Assembly (NCBI GenBank): GCA_963703015.1
Contig: OY969779.1
Location: 310,001-374,000, forward strand
Length of the DNA: 64,000 nt
Direction: 5' to 3'
DNA from: Methanobacterium_B sp963703015
Lineage (GTDB): Archaea; Methanobacteriota; Methanobacteria; Methanobacteriales; Methanobacteriaceae
Of this stretch, positions 25,727 through 34,181 are shown one piece after another; the first letter of the stretch is position 1; each line of letters starts with the position of its first letter. Both the position numbers and the translations under genes were made by a program. Under the pieces are notes generated by a model, which saw nothing but the letters and a program-made list of their open reading frames with translations, had not been told where the DNA came from and did not search any database.

Positions 25727-26470
25727 TCACCAATTTAGTTTTCTTTCCATTCGAGTGAATATGTATTCAAATGTTAATCCTATGACTCCAATTGCCAGCA
25801 TACCCACTATTGCACTTGCACTGTCAAGCATACTTGTTGCTGTTAGTATCAGGTATCCCAGTCCATTGTTTGATCCTATCATTTCAGCTGCCACTGTGCA
25901 CATGAGTGCTATTCCCATTCCTACCTTGAGTCCTGTGATTATGTTGGGTAGTGCAGCTGGAAAAACCACCTTTCTAATGGTTTGAAGCTTATCAGCACCT
26001 AATGTGTATGCAGATTCTATGTATACCTTGTCTATCCTTTTAACACCATCTGCAGTGCTTATGAGTATTGGAAAGACGCTGCCAACAAATATTATGAAGA
26101 TGGCAGATCCAAGGCCAAGTCCGAACCAGAGTATTGCAAATGGTATCCATGCAATTGGGGGTATGGGCCTGAGTATTCCTATTATGAAGCTCAGATAATT
26201 TTCAACAGTTTCTGACCATCCAATTAATATTCCAAGTGGAACAGCCACAAGTGCCGCCACAACAAATCCCAATATAACACGACTTAACGTGTCAACAGTG
26301 TCTGCAATAAGTGTGCCGTTCATTAAAAGATTATTAAATGCTTCTAAAACATCATGTGGACTTGGAATAAGGTATGATGGAATGATTCCAGTGTAAGAGG
26401 TAAGAGTTGCCCATATAACAATTATTATAGCAGGTATTACCAGTGAGATTAGTGTTTTTCGCAAATTCAA
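25727..26470 (-). CDS. ABC transporter permease (SsuC/TauC family)
   Basis: A 247-residue integral membrane protein with about six hydrophobic helices and the BPD_transp_1 coupling motif EAAYTLGA-like segment ESAYTLGADKLQTIRKVVFP followed by AALPNIITGLKVG. It would form a homodimeric channel. It overlaps the binding-protein gene by four bases and abuts the ATPase gene, so all three are translated from one mRNA. Confidence 0.95.
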   Translation of the reverse strand: MNLRKTLISLVIPAIIIVIWATLTSYTGIIPSYLIPSPHDVLEAFNNLLMNGTLIADTVDTLSRVILGFVVAALVAVPLGILIGWSETVENYLSFIIGILRPIPPIAWIPFAILWFGLGLGSAIFIIFVGSVFPILISTADGVKRIDKVYIESAYTLGADKLQTIRKVVFPAALPNIITGLKVGMGIALMCTVAAEMIGSNNGLGYLILTATSMLDSASAIVGMLAIGVIGLTFEYIFTRMERKLNW

Positions 26471-27423
26471 TCACCTAAAAAGCTTGAATCAAATATTTGA
26501 CTGGATGTAAGATTTTTCTTCAGATATCCCATTTCGATTTCAATGTTCATAAAGTCCAATACCTTGTTTTGGAAGTTGTTGTTGAGTTGTGATACAAAGA
26601 TCACGTGTGAAAGGGCTGTTTTTTCAAGTTCAGGGTTGGTTGTTAATTCATCTGAAACCAGACTCGCTGTTTGATTTATGTTGTTGTTTGCAAATTCTGT
26701 GCTGTTTTTATGGATGTCCAGAAATGTTTGAAGTTCCTGTGGATGTTGATCAATAAAACCCTGCCTCGCAACAATAACACAACATGGATGGTTAGGCATT
26801 ATCTCATCAGAGTACATCAATACCCTTCCAACATTTGTGAAAGGTGCAATTGAAACATAGGGTTCGTATGCAATATATCCATCCACCTTGTCTGATGCCA
26901 GGGTGCTTGGGAGCATGAATATGTTGACAGATGAAATATCAACTTGACTTGCTGTCATGTTGTACTTGGCGAGTTGATAGAGCAGTAGAACCTGTTGTAT
27001 AGAGCTTACACCAGGAGTTGCTATTCTTTTACCTGCCAGATCCGTTGTGTTGTTGATGTTGGAATTGGTATTTACAACTATTCCACTACCATCCTCATTC
27101 ACAGCTGCAACTATCTTGATTGGTACGCCTTCACTTATTCCCTGTAGTGCAGGTGCTATACCCACGTAGCCCACATCAATATCTCCACTTGCAAGGGCTG
27201 AAACTATGCTGGATCCTGTTGATATTGATGTTGCTTCAACATTCAACCCATTATCCTCATACTTATTCTGTGCAAGGGCAATGAACAAGCCAGCTTCATG
27301 ATCACAGGGTATGTATGCTACTTTGATCTTGTTGGTGTCTGGACTTGAGTAGGTGGAGTTCACAACCAATCCCACCACTATTAAAACTCCCAAAACTATG
27401 AGAACGGTTCTTTTTTGATTCAT
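26467..27423 (-). CDS. ABC transporter substrate-binding protein (NMT1/SsuA-like)
   Basis: An extracytoplasmic binding protein with an uncleaved or signal-type N-terminal helix (RTVLIVLGVLIVVGLVV). The mature part follows the two-lobed SsuA/NMT1 pattern: KVAYIPCDHEAGLFIALAQN, SGDIDVGYVGIAPALQGISE, GKRIATPGVSSIQQVLL and DGYIAYEPYVSIAP. The family carries sulfonates, nitrate, bicarbonate or pyrimidine precursors; this sequence does not discriminate. A GTG at 27435 would add four residues; I prefer ATG 27423. A palindrome at 27591-27611 may control the operon. Confidence 0.9.
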   Translation of the reverse strand: MNQKRTVLIVLGVLIVVGLVVNSTYSSPDTNKIKVAYIPCDHEAGLFIALAQNKYEDNGLNVEATSISTGSSIVSALASGDIDVGYVGIAPALQGISEGVPIKIVAAVNEDGSGIVVNTNSNINNTTDLAGKRIATPGVSSIQQVLLLYQLAKYNMTASQVDISSVNIFMLPSTLASDKVDGYIAYEPYVSIAPFTNVGRVLMYSDEIMPNHPCCVIVARQGFIDQHPQELQTFLDIHKNSTEFANNNINQTASLVSDELTTNPELEKTALSHVIFVSQLNNNFQNKVLDFMNIEIEMGYLKKNLTSSQIFDSSFLGD

Positions 27424-27590
27424 TAGAAACCACATTTAGTATAAATAGAGAAGATTTTTCCTTGGGATTCCTGTATCCCAATACATTATTACTAAATTTG
27501 TGTATGCAGTAATGATTATTAATAATTAACATTAACTTAACATTTATACTATAAAAACCAATCATATCCAAAACAAAATATGCTAAAAGC

Positions 27591-27611
27591 TGATCATACG
27601 ATTTATGATCA
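27591..27611. promoter_or_regulatory. Palindrome upstream of the ABC operon
   Basis: TGATCATA and TATGATCA are perfect eight-base arms around CGATT, about 170 bases upstream of the binding-protein gene and about 105 bases after the metallophosphoesterase stop. It could be an operator, or a terminator of the upstream gene, though no strong T-run follows. Confidence 0.4.
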
Positions 27612-27715
27612 AACTATAAATTTAAAATAATAAGTCTTAAACAATTTTATTAAACAGTTTAGGAATTGTTATATACGGATCTGTGATTTATATTGAAGAG
27701 TCTGTATGGAATTAG

Positions 27716-28510
27716 TTAATAGGAAAATATGGTTGGAATTTTGGATCTGTTGTGAATCTGTTGTTCGTAGGAGTAATGTGCAAGTAATTTTTCTTCGCCT
27801 GTTTCTGTTTTAATTTTGTATGCTGTTATGGTTTCGTCATCAATGAGTACTTTGTTGTAGGAGGGGGAGTTATCTCCATATAGCCTGTTGGTTGTGGCTG
27901 TGCCTGAATTTAATATCACCATGTCATCAAGTTTCCAGGCATTTGAAACGTGTTTATGTCCATTTAACACTAAGTTCACACCGTGGCTAACCAGAAGCTT
28001 TAAAACATCTCCAGAATCCAGGAGTATGTTTCTTTCACGGCCTGTTTGTGGTATTGGAAGTAGGTGATGGTGGAATGTTACAGCGGTGAATCTGTCACTG
28101 GGAATCCTATTTAGTACATCATTTAACCATTCAATCTGATCAAATCCTATTTTTCCATCATGGATGTCTGGCTCTGAAGAATCAAGGCCAATGAGTACGA
28201 TATCTTCATTTTTGTCCGTTGCTACAAATCTTCTTTCCCCTATGAGTTTTCTGAAGTGTACCAGGCCCACGTTACATGAATCATGATTTCCAGGTACAAC
28301 GTATGTTTCAGCTATGTTGTTGAGTTCATAGAGAAATTCTCGAGCCAAATTATAGTCTTCCTGATATCCCAGGGCAGTTATGTCCCCTGCCACCACTATC
28401 AGATCGGGATTTTCGTATTCTATCTGAAATTTAAGGTTGTTTTTGAGCCTTTCATCGAATTTATATTCTCCAAAATGAAGGTCAGATATATGAATCAGCT
28501 TTTTATCCAT
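27716..28510 (-). CDS. Calcineurin-like metallophosphoesterase
   Basis: A two-metal phosphoesterase with all five motifs: LIHISDLHFGE, DLIVVAGDITALG, VVPGNHDSC, FHHHLLPIP and LNGHKHVSN. The 264-residue length and GNHD motif fit the Icc/CpdA-like class, which hydrolyse cyclic or simple phosphodiesters; the substrate is unknown. Of two adjacent ATGs and an upstream ATG at 28522, the one at 28510 lies five bases after GGTGA. A small frame at 28553-28729 precedes it on the same strand, probably in the same transcript. Confidence 0.93.
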   Translation of the reverse strand: MDKKLIHISDLHFGEYKFDERLKNNLKFQIEYENPDLIVVAGDITALGYQEDYNLAREFLYELNNIAETYVVPGNHDSCNVGLVHFRKLIGERRFVATDKNEDIVLIGLDSSEPDIHDGKIGFDQIEWLNDVLNRIPSDRFTAVTFHHHLLPIPQTGRERNILLDSGDVLKLLVSHGVNLVLNGHKHVSNAWKLDDMVILNSGTATTNRLYGDNSPSYNKVLIDDETITAYKIKTETGEEKLLAHYSYEQQIHNRSKIPTIFSY

Positions 28511-28552
28511 CATTTTCACCATGACAGGTTTCTTTTTATTTCATATTCTTTC

Positions 28553-28729
28553 TTAGCCTCCAGGATTAGTTTTTGTGAGAGGTCCTGGAGGCATTCTATC
28601 TGGATGTTCTGAAAAGATTGAATCATTTAATGGAACCTTATTTGTGGGCTGATGATGAAATTGAACTGGTTCCATTAGATGAAAATCATTTTCATTGTTT
28701 TTTTCCAAATATTTTTTTTGTTTTCCCAT
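28553..28729 (-). CDS. Small hypothetical protein (58 aa)
   Basis: Not recognised. Begins MGKQKKYLEKNNENDFHLME and ends PDRMPPGPLTKTNPGG, so polar and probably disordered. An in-frame GTG at 28771 would extend it over its own promoter palindrome, so I start at ATG 28729. Supported by the well-placed palindrome upstream and the short distance to the metallophosphoesterase. Confidence 0.45.
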   Translation of the reverse strand: MGKQKKYLEKNNENDFHLMEPVQFHHQPTNKVPLNDSIFSEHPDRMPPGPLTKTNPGG

Positions 28730-28740
28730 TCTCATATAAC

Positions 28741-28756
28741 GTAGTAAACATACTAC
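28741..28756. promoter_or_regulatory. Operator-like 16-bp palindrome
   Basis: GTAGTAAACATACTAC has perfect six-base arms. It follows a TATA-like TTTTTATA on the minus strand and ends 12 bases before the small gene, where a repressor would block initiation. Confidence 0.5.
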
Positions 28757-28920
28757 TATAAAAAGTTTCACATTTAGTCAAAAATAGTTCCCATAAAGCA
28801 ATATATATTGTTCTTGTGTTGAAATACCCATATTCACAGTTCGTGAAATAATCATAAAAAAGAATAAAAAAATAAAGAATGGACCTAGCCATAATAAATA
28901 TTACACATAATCCTAGGGAT

Positions 28921-30534
28921 TCAAATGTTTAAATCAGTGCCATTAATATTTTTATCGTCTAAATAAAAATAAAATACGAATATTAAAAGCATCAATAAAC
29001 TGTAACTTGCCCATAAAATTATTGAGGGATACGTTGTGGTGTTCTCCCCATTTCCAAGTTTAATAATCCCCACAACTATTGATATGGTTAAAATGACCAT
29101 AAAACCTATTTGGGGCAGAATTTCCATAAAATCAGTTCCCTGCACCTGATTTTTCGCACCTTCCTTTGGAGTTACATTGAACTTTAACTCCTTGTTAACA
29201 AGCCCGTATACCAGTGCCTTGGTATAGACCGGAAACAAACTGAAAAATAGGGCCTGAGAAAGTAGGAGTTTCCTAAGTGGATATCCCCTTTCTAAATAAC
29301 TTGCAAGTGTTTGGGTTATGATCATCACTAAAAATATGTAAAATGGAATATTCCAAGACCCCAACACCAATGGTTTGAGATTGAAAATAAGGACAATTAC
29401 GGGATACAAAAGCCATACAAATATTGCAACACCTATGAAGTACCAAGTACCGTTTAAAACTATGTACTCCCACCACTGTAATGATTTAAGAGTACCAGGT
29501 TCCGTTATAAATCTTTTTATAACTCTTTTTGTGTTTTGAAATGCGCCGTACGACCATCTGAGCTGTTGACCGTAGTATGCTGATAGTGATGGAGGGGCCA
29601 AACCCTCTGCATAAACCTTATCAATGTAAATGGATTTATAGCCTTTACTGTGTAATTTGAATGATGTTGATATGTCTTCAGTTATACAAGTTTCATCCAT
29701 ACCTCCAACTTCTTTCAAATGGTTTAAACGTATGATAACATTGGTTCCACATATATAGGCGGTTTTATTTACACACAGTCCTCGGCAAATATGTTTATAA
29801 AAGATATGCTGTTGAAATGAGTATGCCAATCCAAGCCTGTTATTTTCACGGGCCTTGAAGTATTGTGGTGTCTGTATAAACGTTAGATCAGGATCACCTT
29901 CCAAAATTGGGATGAGATCTCCCAGTACCGATCCTTCCAATCTGTGATCAGAGTCCAAAATTAGCAGGTACTCAAATTTTTCATGAAGATAATCAATAGA
30001 ATCATTGATGGAACCTGCCTTGTAACCCCTTAAATTATCCCTGTAGATGTAGTTTATATTCAGTTTTCTGGACATTTCCTCTGTTTTATCACGAATATCC
30101 ATGTCTGTAGAACTGTCTATGAGGAAGACCTCGTAGTTTTGGTAGTCCAGAGATTTAGCATTTATCACCGTCTTTTTAACCATGTCTGGATCTTCGTTTA
30201 AAGTTGGAATTACAATGGCCACAAATGTATTCCCACCACTACTTTCCCTTTTATTTTCGATTAATTCATCGTCGTAGAGAATAACAGATTTTAATATGTG
30301 ATCCAGGTAGCCCACACAGTGCAGTCCACTGTACAAAAATGATAACAACAACACTGCAGAAACTACCTTCTCAAATAGGGACAGACCAGTATTCAGGAGT
30401 GGTGTGAAATTGGATAGTATGAAAATGAATATTGCCAGAAATAAAAAGAATGAAAAAAAAGTTATTAACAGGGATAAACTGTCTCTGTACTTGAAACTGT
30501 AGATATGAAATTTTTCATGAAAAAAAGACTTCAT
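28921..30534 (-). CDS. Processive family 2 glycosyltransferase (cellulose-synthase-like)
   Basis: A 537-residue membrane glycosyltransferase. Two N-terminal helices precede a GT-A domain with VAIVIPTLNEDP, the UDP-sugar Asp in LILDSDHRLEGS (DxD) and the base-containing ITEDISTSFKLHSKG (TED). The QxxRW acceptor motif reads GQQLRWSYGA. Four to five C-terminal helices follow and would form the extrusion channel. It likely polymerises and exports a polysaccharide, but no partner subunit (BcsB-like) is adjacent, so the product is unknown. No ribosome binding site is seen, so the mRNA may be leaderless. Confidence 0.92.
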   Translation of the reverse strand: MKSFFHEKFHIYSFKYRDSLSLLITFFSFFLFLAIFIFILSNFTPLLNTGLSLFEKVVSAVLLLSFLYSGLHCVGYLDHILKSVILYDDELIENKRESSGGNTFVAIVIPTLNEDPDMVKKTVINAKSLDYQNYEVFLIDSSTDMDIRDKTEEMSRKLNINYIYRDNLRGYKAGSINDSIDYLHEKFEYLLILDSDHRLEGSVLGDLIPILEGDPDLTFIQTPQYFKARENNRLGLAYSFQQHIFYKHICRGLCVNKTAYICGTNVIIRLNHLKEVGGMDETCITEDISTSFKLHSKGYKSIYIDKVYAEGLAPPSLSAYYGQQLRWSYGAFQNTKRVIKRFITEPGTLKSLQWWEYIVLNGTWYFIGVAIFVWLLYPVIVLIFNLKPLVLGSWNIPFYIFLVMIITQTLASYLERGYPLRKLLLSQALFFSLFPVYTKALVYGLVNKELKFNVTPKEGAKNQVQGTDFMEILPQIGFMVILTISIVVGIIKLGNGENTTTYPSIILWASYSLLMLLIFVFYFYLDDKNINGTDLNI

Positions 30535-30733
30535 ACTTTAATATATTGACTCTGAAGACATACATTTTTTATGATTATCATGAAACAGTTAACTGTTGTG
30601 CATCAAAAATTTAATGTTTAACTGCATTGTTCAGTTTTCATGGAGTTACAACATGATGTATGATAAATCCCTTTGATGCGTGTAATCCTGAAATTTATCT
30701 GTTTTTGTTTGTTTTTAAAAATAACCGTGAAGA

Positions 30734-31363
30734 TCATTTCACAGGTTGTCTTATCACTGTTTTGAGGTTTTCTGGTTTGGCCCTTCTCATATCGCTTAGA
30801 TATATTTCATGGTGTTTGGTTCCATCAATACTTCCATCGAAACTGTATCCATTTGCAGTGATATATTCATGAAGTTTTTCTACTGTAGGTCCCTCATCAG
30901 AAAATGGACCTAAATGCAATATCTGTGCAGATTTTCCCTCCCTAAATTTTTCAAGCCTTAACTTGGAAATGGATGGAAGTTCCTTCTTCTTTAAAATTTC
31001 CTCCACCACAGTGTTAACCATTTCAATGTTGATGAAATCTGGCTGACGAATCATCACTGTCCATTTCCAGCCATCCTTGTCATCTACACTGAAATCTTCC
31101 ATGTTATCAGCCCACCATAAACCTTCAAGGGGCATGACAACATAGTCCTGGTCTAATTCATTTTTACTCATAAATTTAACCTTGTATGAGACTGGAAAAA
31201 TTGTTTCCATGGCATTCTGATACTCCTGTGAAGTGTTGGGATCTCCCTCACCATCCAACATCAGGAAGTTCATTTCAGGCACATCAATAAGATTAACCTG
31301 ACCTTTTTTAGGATAATACAGTTCTTTATTCTCTTTTTTTAGATCTAGCTTTGCGATGGTCAT
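30734..31363 (-). CDS. GyrI-like small-molecule-binding domain protein
   Basis: A 209-residue stand-alone GyrI-like (SHS2 fold) protein. The N-terminal half has VNLIDVPEMNFLMLDGEGDP and YVVMPLEGLWWADN; the second has SAQILHLGPFSDEGPTVEKL and HHEIYLSDMRRAKPENLKTV. Members bind hydrophobic cations or peptides or antagonise toxins, and some hydrolyse small cyclic compounds. No DNA-binding domain is fused. It is divergent from the RNase J-like gene. Confidence 0.88.
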   Translation of the reverse strand: MTIAKLDLKKENKELYYPKKGQVNLIDVPEMNFLMLDGEGDPNTSQEYQNAMETIFPVSYKVKFMSKNELDQDYVVMPLEGLWWADNMEDFSVDDKDGWKWTVMIRQPDFINIEMVNTVVEEILKKKELPSISKLRLEKFREGKSAQILHLGPFSDEGPTVEKLHEYITANGYSFDGSIDGTKHHEIYLSDMRRAKPENLKTVIRQPVK

Positions 31364-31562
31364 CCCCCCTTAATAACCATATCTTTATTTTTAGTCAAGT
31401 TAAAAATTTTTATCTACTCCCACAACCATGGATCAAATGGTGTGGACCAACCAGTAAAAATTAAATAAATTTTATATACCTGTACATACTAAATATATAC
31501 AATTGGTTTGTGGTTTTATGCAAATCCATTGGCAGAAAATTTTCTAGGAGGCTTAAAAAATA

Positions 31563-33053
31563 ATGGTAAATATGGACTTTTACGGGGGTGTAAATGAAAT
31601 TGGAGGAAACAAGATACTGGTTAAAGACGGTAAAACTTCCTTTTTCCTGGATTTTGGTATGGGTTTCTCCAAGGCCAACGAATATTTATCAGAATTTCTA
31701 CAGCCCCGTAAATCAAACGGCATTTTAGACTTTGTGGAACTTGAATTTCTGCCATACATCAAGGGAATATATCGTGAAGATTATCTTGAACATGTGGGAA
31801 TCAAATATGAACCTGAACCTTCTGTAGATGGAGTTTTAATCAGCCATTCCCACGTTGATCATGTGGCATATGTTCATCATCTTCGCGAAGACATACCAAT
31901 TTTCTTAAGCCAAGAATCCTACTTGATACTCAAGGCCCTGGAAGAAACTGGAGCTTCAACATTTTCAGAATATCTCCACCTGAAAAAAACCTTCCACATG
32001 GGACCAAACAAAAAAGGAGACGGTTATAAACGTCTAAAATTAACTGTAGACAGAGATATTAGGATAATTAAACCCTACAAACCATTTTCTATCGGGGATT
32101 TTAGCATAAAATCTGCACCTGTGGACCATTCCCTGCCAGGTGCATCCGGTTACATCGCAGTAAATGTTGATGAAACAGTTGCCTACACAGGAGATCTGAG
32201 GTTTCATGGTAGACATCCAGAACTAACCAACAAGTTTGTTAAGGAATCAAAAAAATCCAAACCAACAACCTTGATAACAGAGGGCACTAGAATAACGGAT
32301 TCAGAAAGTTTATCAGAATTTGAAATCGAAGCTAAGGCCATAAAAGAACTTGATGACATTAAGGATTTGGTTGTTGTAAATTTTCCAGTCAGGGATCTAG
32401 ACAGGCTTGTGACATTTTATAAAGCAGCACAAGAAACTGGTCGTGAACTGGTTGTAAGCCTTAAACAGGCTTATATACTGAACCTGTTTGAGGGTTTGGG
32501 TTACCCTAAAATAGAGGATGTGATGGTTTACAAACCTAAAAAGGGATGGGGACTCGTAAGTGACGATAGTTACAGTTGTGTAGACGATGAATGGCTGTGC
32601 AGTTCAGATCTTGATCCTAAACAGCTCATGGCAGACTACAAGATCTGGGAAAGGGAATACATCAACTGGGACAACACAGTAACACACCAGGATCTGAGTC
32701 AAAATCCTGAAGATTACATTTTCAGATGCGACTTCTTCGAATTTAAAGAGTTAATAGATATTAAACCCGAAAGGGGAATTTACATCAAATCCAGCACAGA
32801 ACCCTTCGATAAACAAATGGAAATAATGGAAGAAAAGGCAGAAACATGGCTAAACCATTTTAATCTGGATATTATGAAGGGATACCATGCATCAGGACAT
32901 GCAAGTGGCAGGGAAATATTAGAAATGGTGCGGGAAATAAACCCCCAAAGTGTTTATCCTGTACACACCCAACATGTTGAACTCTTCGATGTACTAGAAG
33001 AAGACGGAATTGAGGTCATACGCCCTGAACTTAAAAAAGGAGAGAAAATTTAG
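31563..33053 (+). CDS. RNase J-like metallo-beta-lactamase protein
   Basis: A 496-residue MBL/beta-CASP-type hydrolase with the metal motifs ISHSHVDHVAYV (HxHxDH), APVDHSLPGASG, AYTGDLRFHG and a C-terminal GYHASGHASGREI with VYPVHTQH. This arrangement matches archaeal RNase J-like exonucleases or related nucleases. It begins FYGGVNEIGGNKILV, also typical. A role in mRNA turnover is the best guess. AGGAGG lies about 12 bases before ATG 31563. Divergent from the GyrI-like gene. Confidence 0.85.
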   Translation: MVNMDFYGGVNEIGGNKILVKDGKTSFFLDFGMGFSKANEYLSEFLQPRKSNGILDFVELEFLPYIKGIYREDYLEHVGIKYEPEPSVDGVLISHSHVDHVAYVHHLREDIPIFLSQESYLILKALEETGASTFSEYLHLKKTFHMGPNKKGDGYKRLKLTVDRDIRIIKPYKPFSIGDFSIKSAPVDHSLPGASGYIAVNVDETVAYTGDLRFHGRHPELTNKFVKESKKSKPTTLITEGTRITDSESLSEFEIEAKAIKELDDIKDLVVVNFPVRDLDRLVTFYKAAQETGRELVVSLKQAYILNLFEGLGYPKIEDVMVYKPKKGWGLVSDDSYSCVDDEWLCSSDLDPKQLMADYKIWEREYINWDNTVTHQDLSQNPEDYIFRCDFFEFKELIDIKPERGIYIKSSTEPFDKQMEIMEEKAETWLNHFNLDIMKGYHASGHASGREILEMVREINPQSVYPVHTQHVELFDVLEEDGIEVIRPELKKGEKI

Positions 33054-33271
33054 TTTCCATAGAGTAGTTTGATAATTAACCTAAATTGTACTCCACAGAA
33101 ATTTTTTGTTACAATTTCAAATATGAAGGATTCAAGTTATCTTAAATAAAATTTAAGTAACTTATAAATTATTTATCATAGGAGTTCCAATTAATATAAA
33201 TACCAATGAGTTAAGTTGAATTGATTTAAGGTTAAAATATTTATTATTAATTTTATTAAATGGTGAAGAGA

Positions 33272-33487
33272 ATGGTAAAAACAAATTCTTCAATAGAAAA
33301 AGATATGAATATAGAGGAAGTAACTGAAGAGTTGTTTACTCTGGTTAGAAACTGTTACAACGTTGGAAATAATGATATTAAACTAATTGTTCTTGATAAC
33401 TGTATGAAAATCATATTAGATTCCCTAGAAAATCCTGATGACTTAAAACAATTAAAAAGTGTGTTTGACAGCATCACAGGGGATTAA
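33272..33487 (+). CDS. Small hypothetical protein (71 aa)
   Basis: Not recognised. A soluble acidic helical protein: VTEELFTLVRNCYNVGNNDI, then LIVLDNCMKIILDSLENPDD and a short C-terminal helix. ATG 33272 follows GGTGAAGAGA; an earlier ATG at 33260 overlaps that site. It resembles small helical subunits or antitoxin-sized proteins only by size. It is convergent with the MarR gene. Confidence 0.6.
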   Translation: MVKTNSSIEKDMNIEEVTEELFTLVRNCYNVGNNDIKLIVLDNCMKIILDSLENPDDLKQLKSVFDSITGD

Positions 33488-33542
33488 ATCCATTAAATAT
33501 TTAATATATTTGACTATTTAAACTGTGAGGGTTAGGTTTGAC

Positions 33543-34037
33543 TCATTCCTGGCCCAATGATTCTTGAAGCACCTTCATTAGCATTTCCTTGAATGTGGAT
33601 TTTTCTGTTTTTGAGAGTGAATGTACATTTTCTTCCCATTTTTCATCTGCAAGTTGGATCTTTGAAGTTACCTTTCTTCCATTATCAGTTACTGTGATTA
33701 TATTTTTTCGACGGTTGGTATCATCTGTCTTTCTTACTACCATTTCTGCATCTTCTAACTTCTTGAGTGCCCTTGCTATGGTGCTCTGGTTCATATGGAA
33801 ATTACTGGCAAGTTCCTCCTGGGTTATGCCATCCTGTTTAGATAGCCCAAGTAGAAATTGGTATTGTCCTCCTGTTATTCCATGCTTCTCTATCTCTGTA
33901 AACAGATATCTTAAATGAGCACGGCTTATGCTGGATATTAAGGTTCCAATGGACATTTCTGAAATTTCTTCAGATGATAAATTTCCCCTACTCCTAGTTT
34001 TACCAGATTTTTCCCTGGATAATTCTTTTTCTCCCAT
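33543..34037 (-). CDS. MarR-family transcription regulator
   Basis: A 164-residue winged-helix regulator. The core HGITGGQYQFLLGLSKQDGI, TQEELASNFHMNQSTIARAL, KKLEDAEMVVRKTDDTNRRK and ITVTDNGRKV is typical MarR, with dimerisation helices on both sides. It lies 145 bases downstream of the MFS exporter gene on the same strand. Repeats in the exporter promoter (35969-36035) match a MarR-type site, so it probably represses exporter and self until a ligand binds. Confidence 0.93.
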   Translation of the reverse strand: MGEKELSREKSGKTRSRGNLSSEEISEMSIGTLISSISRAHLRYLFTEIEKHGITGGQYQFLLGLSKQDGITQEELASNFHMNQSTIARALKKLEDAEMVVRKTDDTNRRKNIITVTDNGRKVTSKIQLADEKWEENVHSLSKTEKSTFKEMLMKVLQESLGQE

Positions 34038-34181
34038 TTCATATCACTGAATTTGTATATTGTAACTAATTAAACAACTAATTTACTGATCTAAGACGAA
34101 TTTTAAAAGAGGGATGATTCTTCCCAAAAAATTAGGTGGGCGAAGAATTTTATATTCCACTCTTTTATAATACTACCCTTC

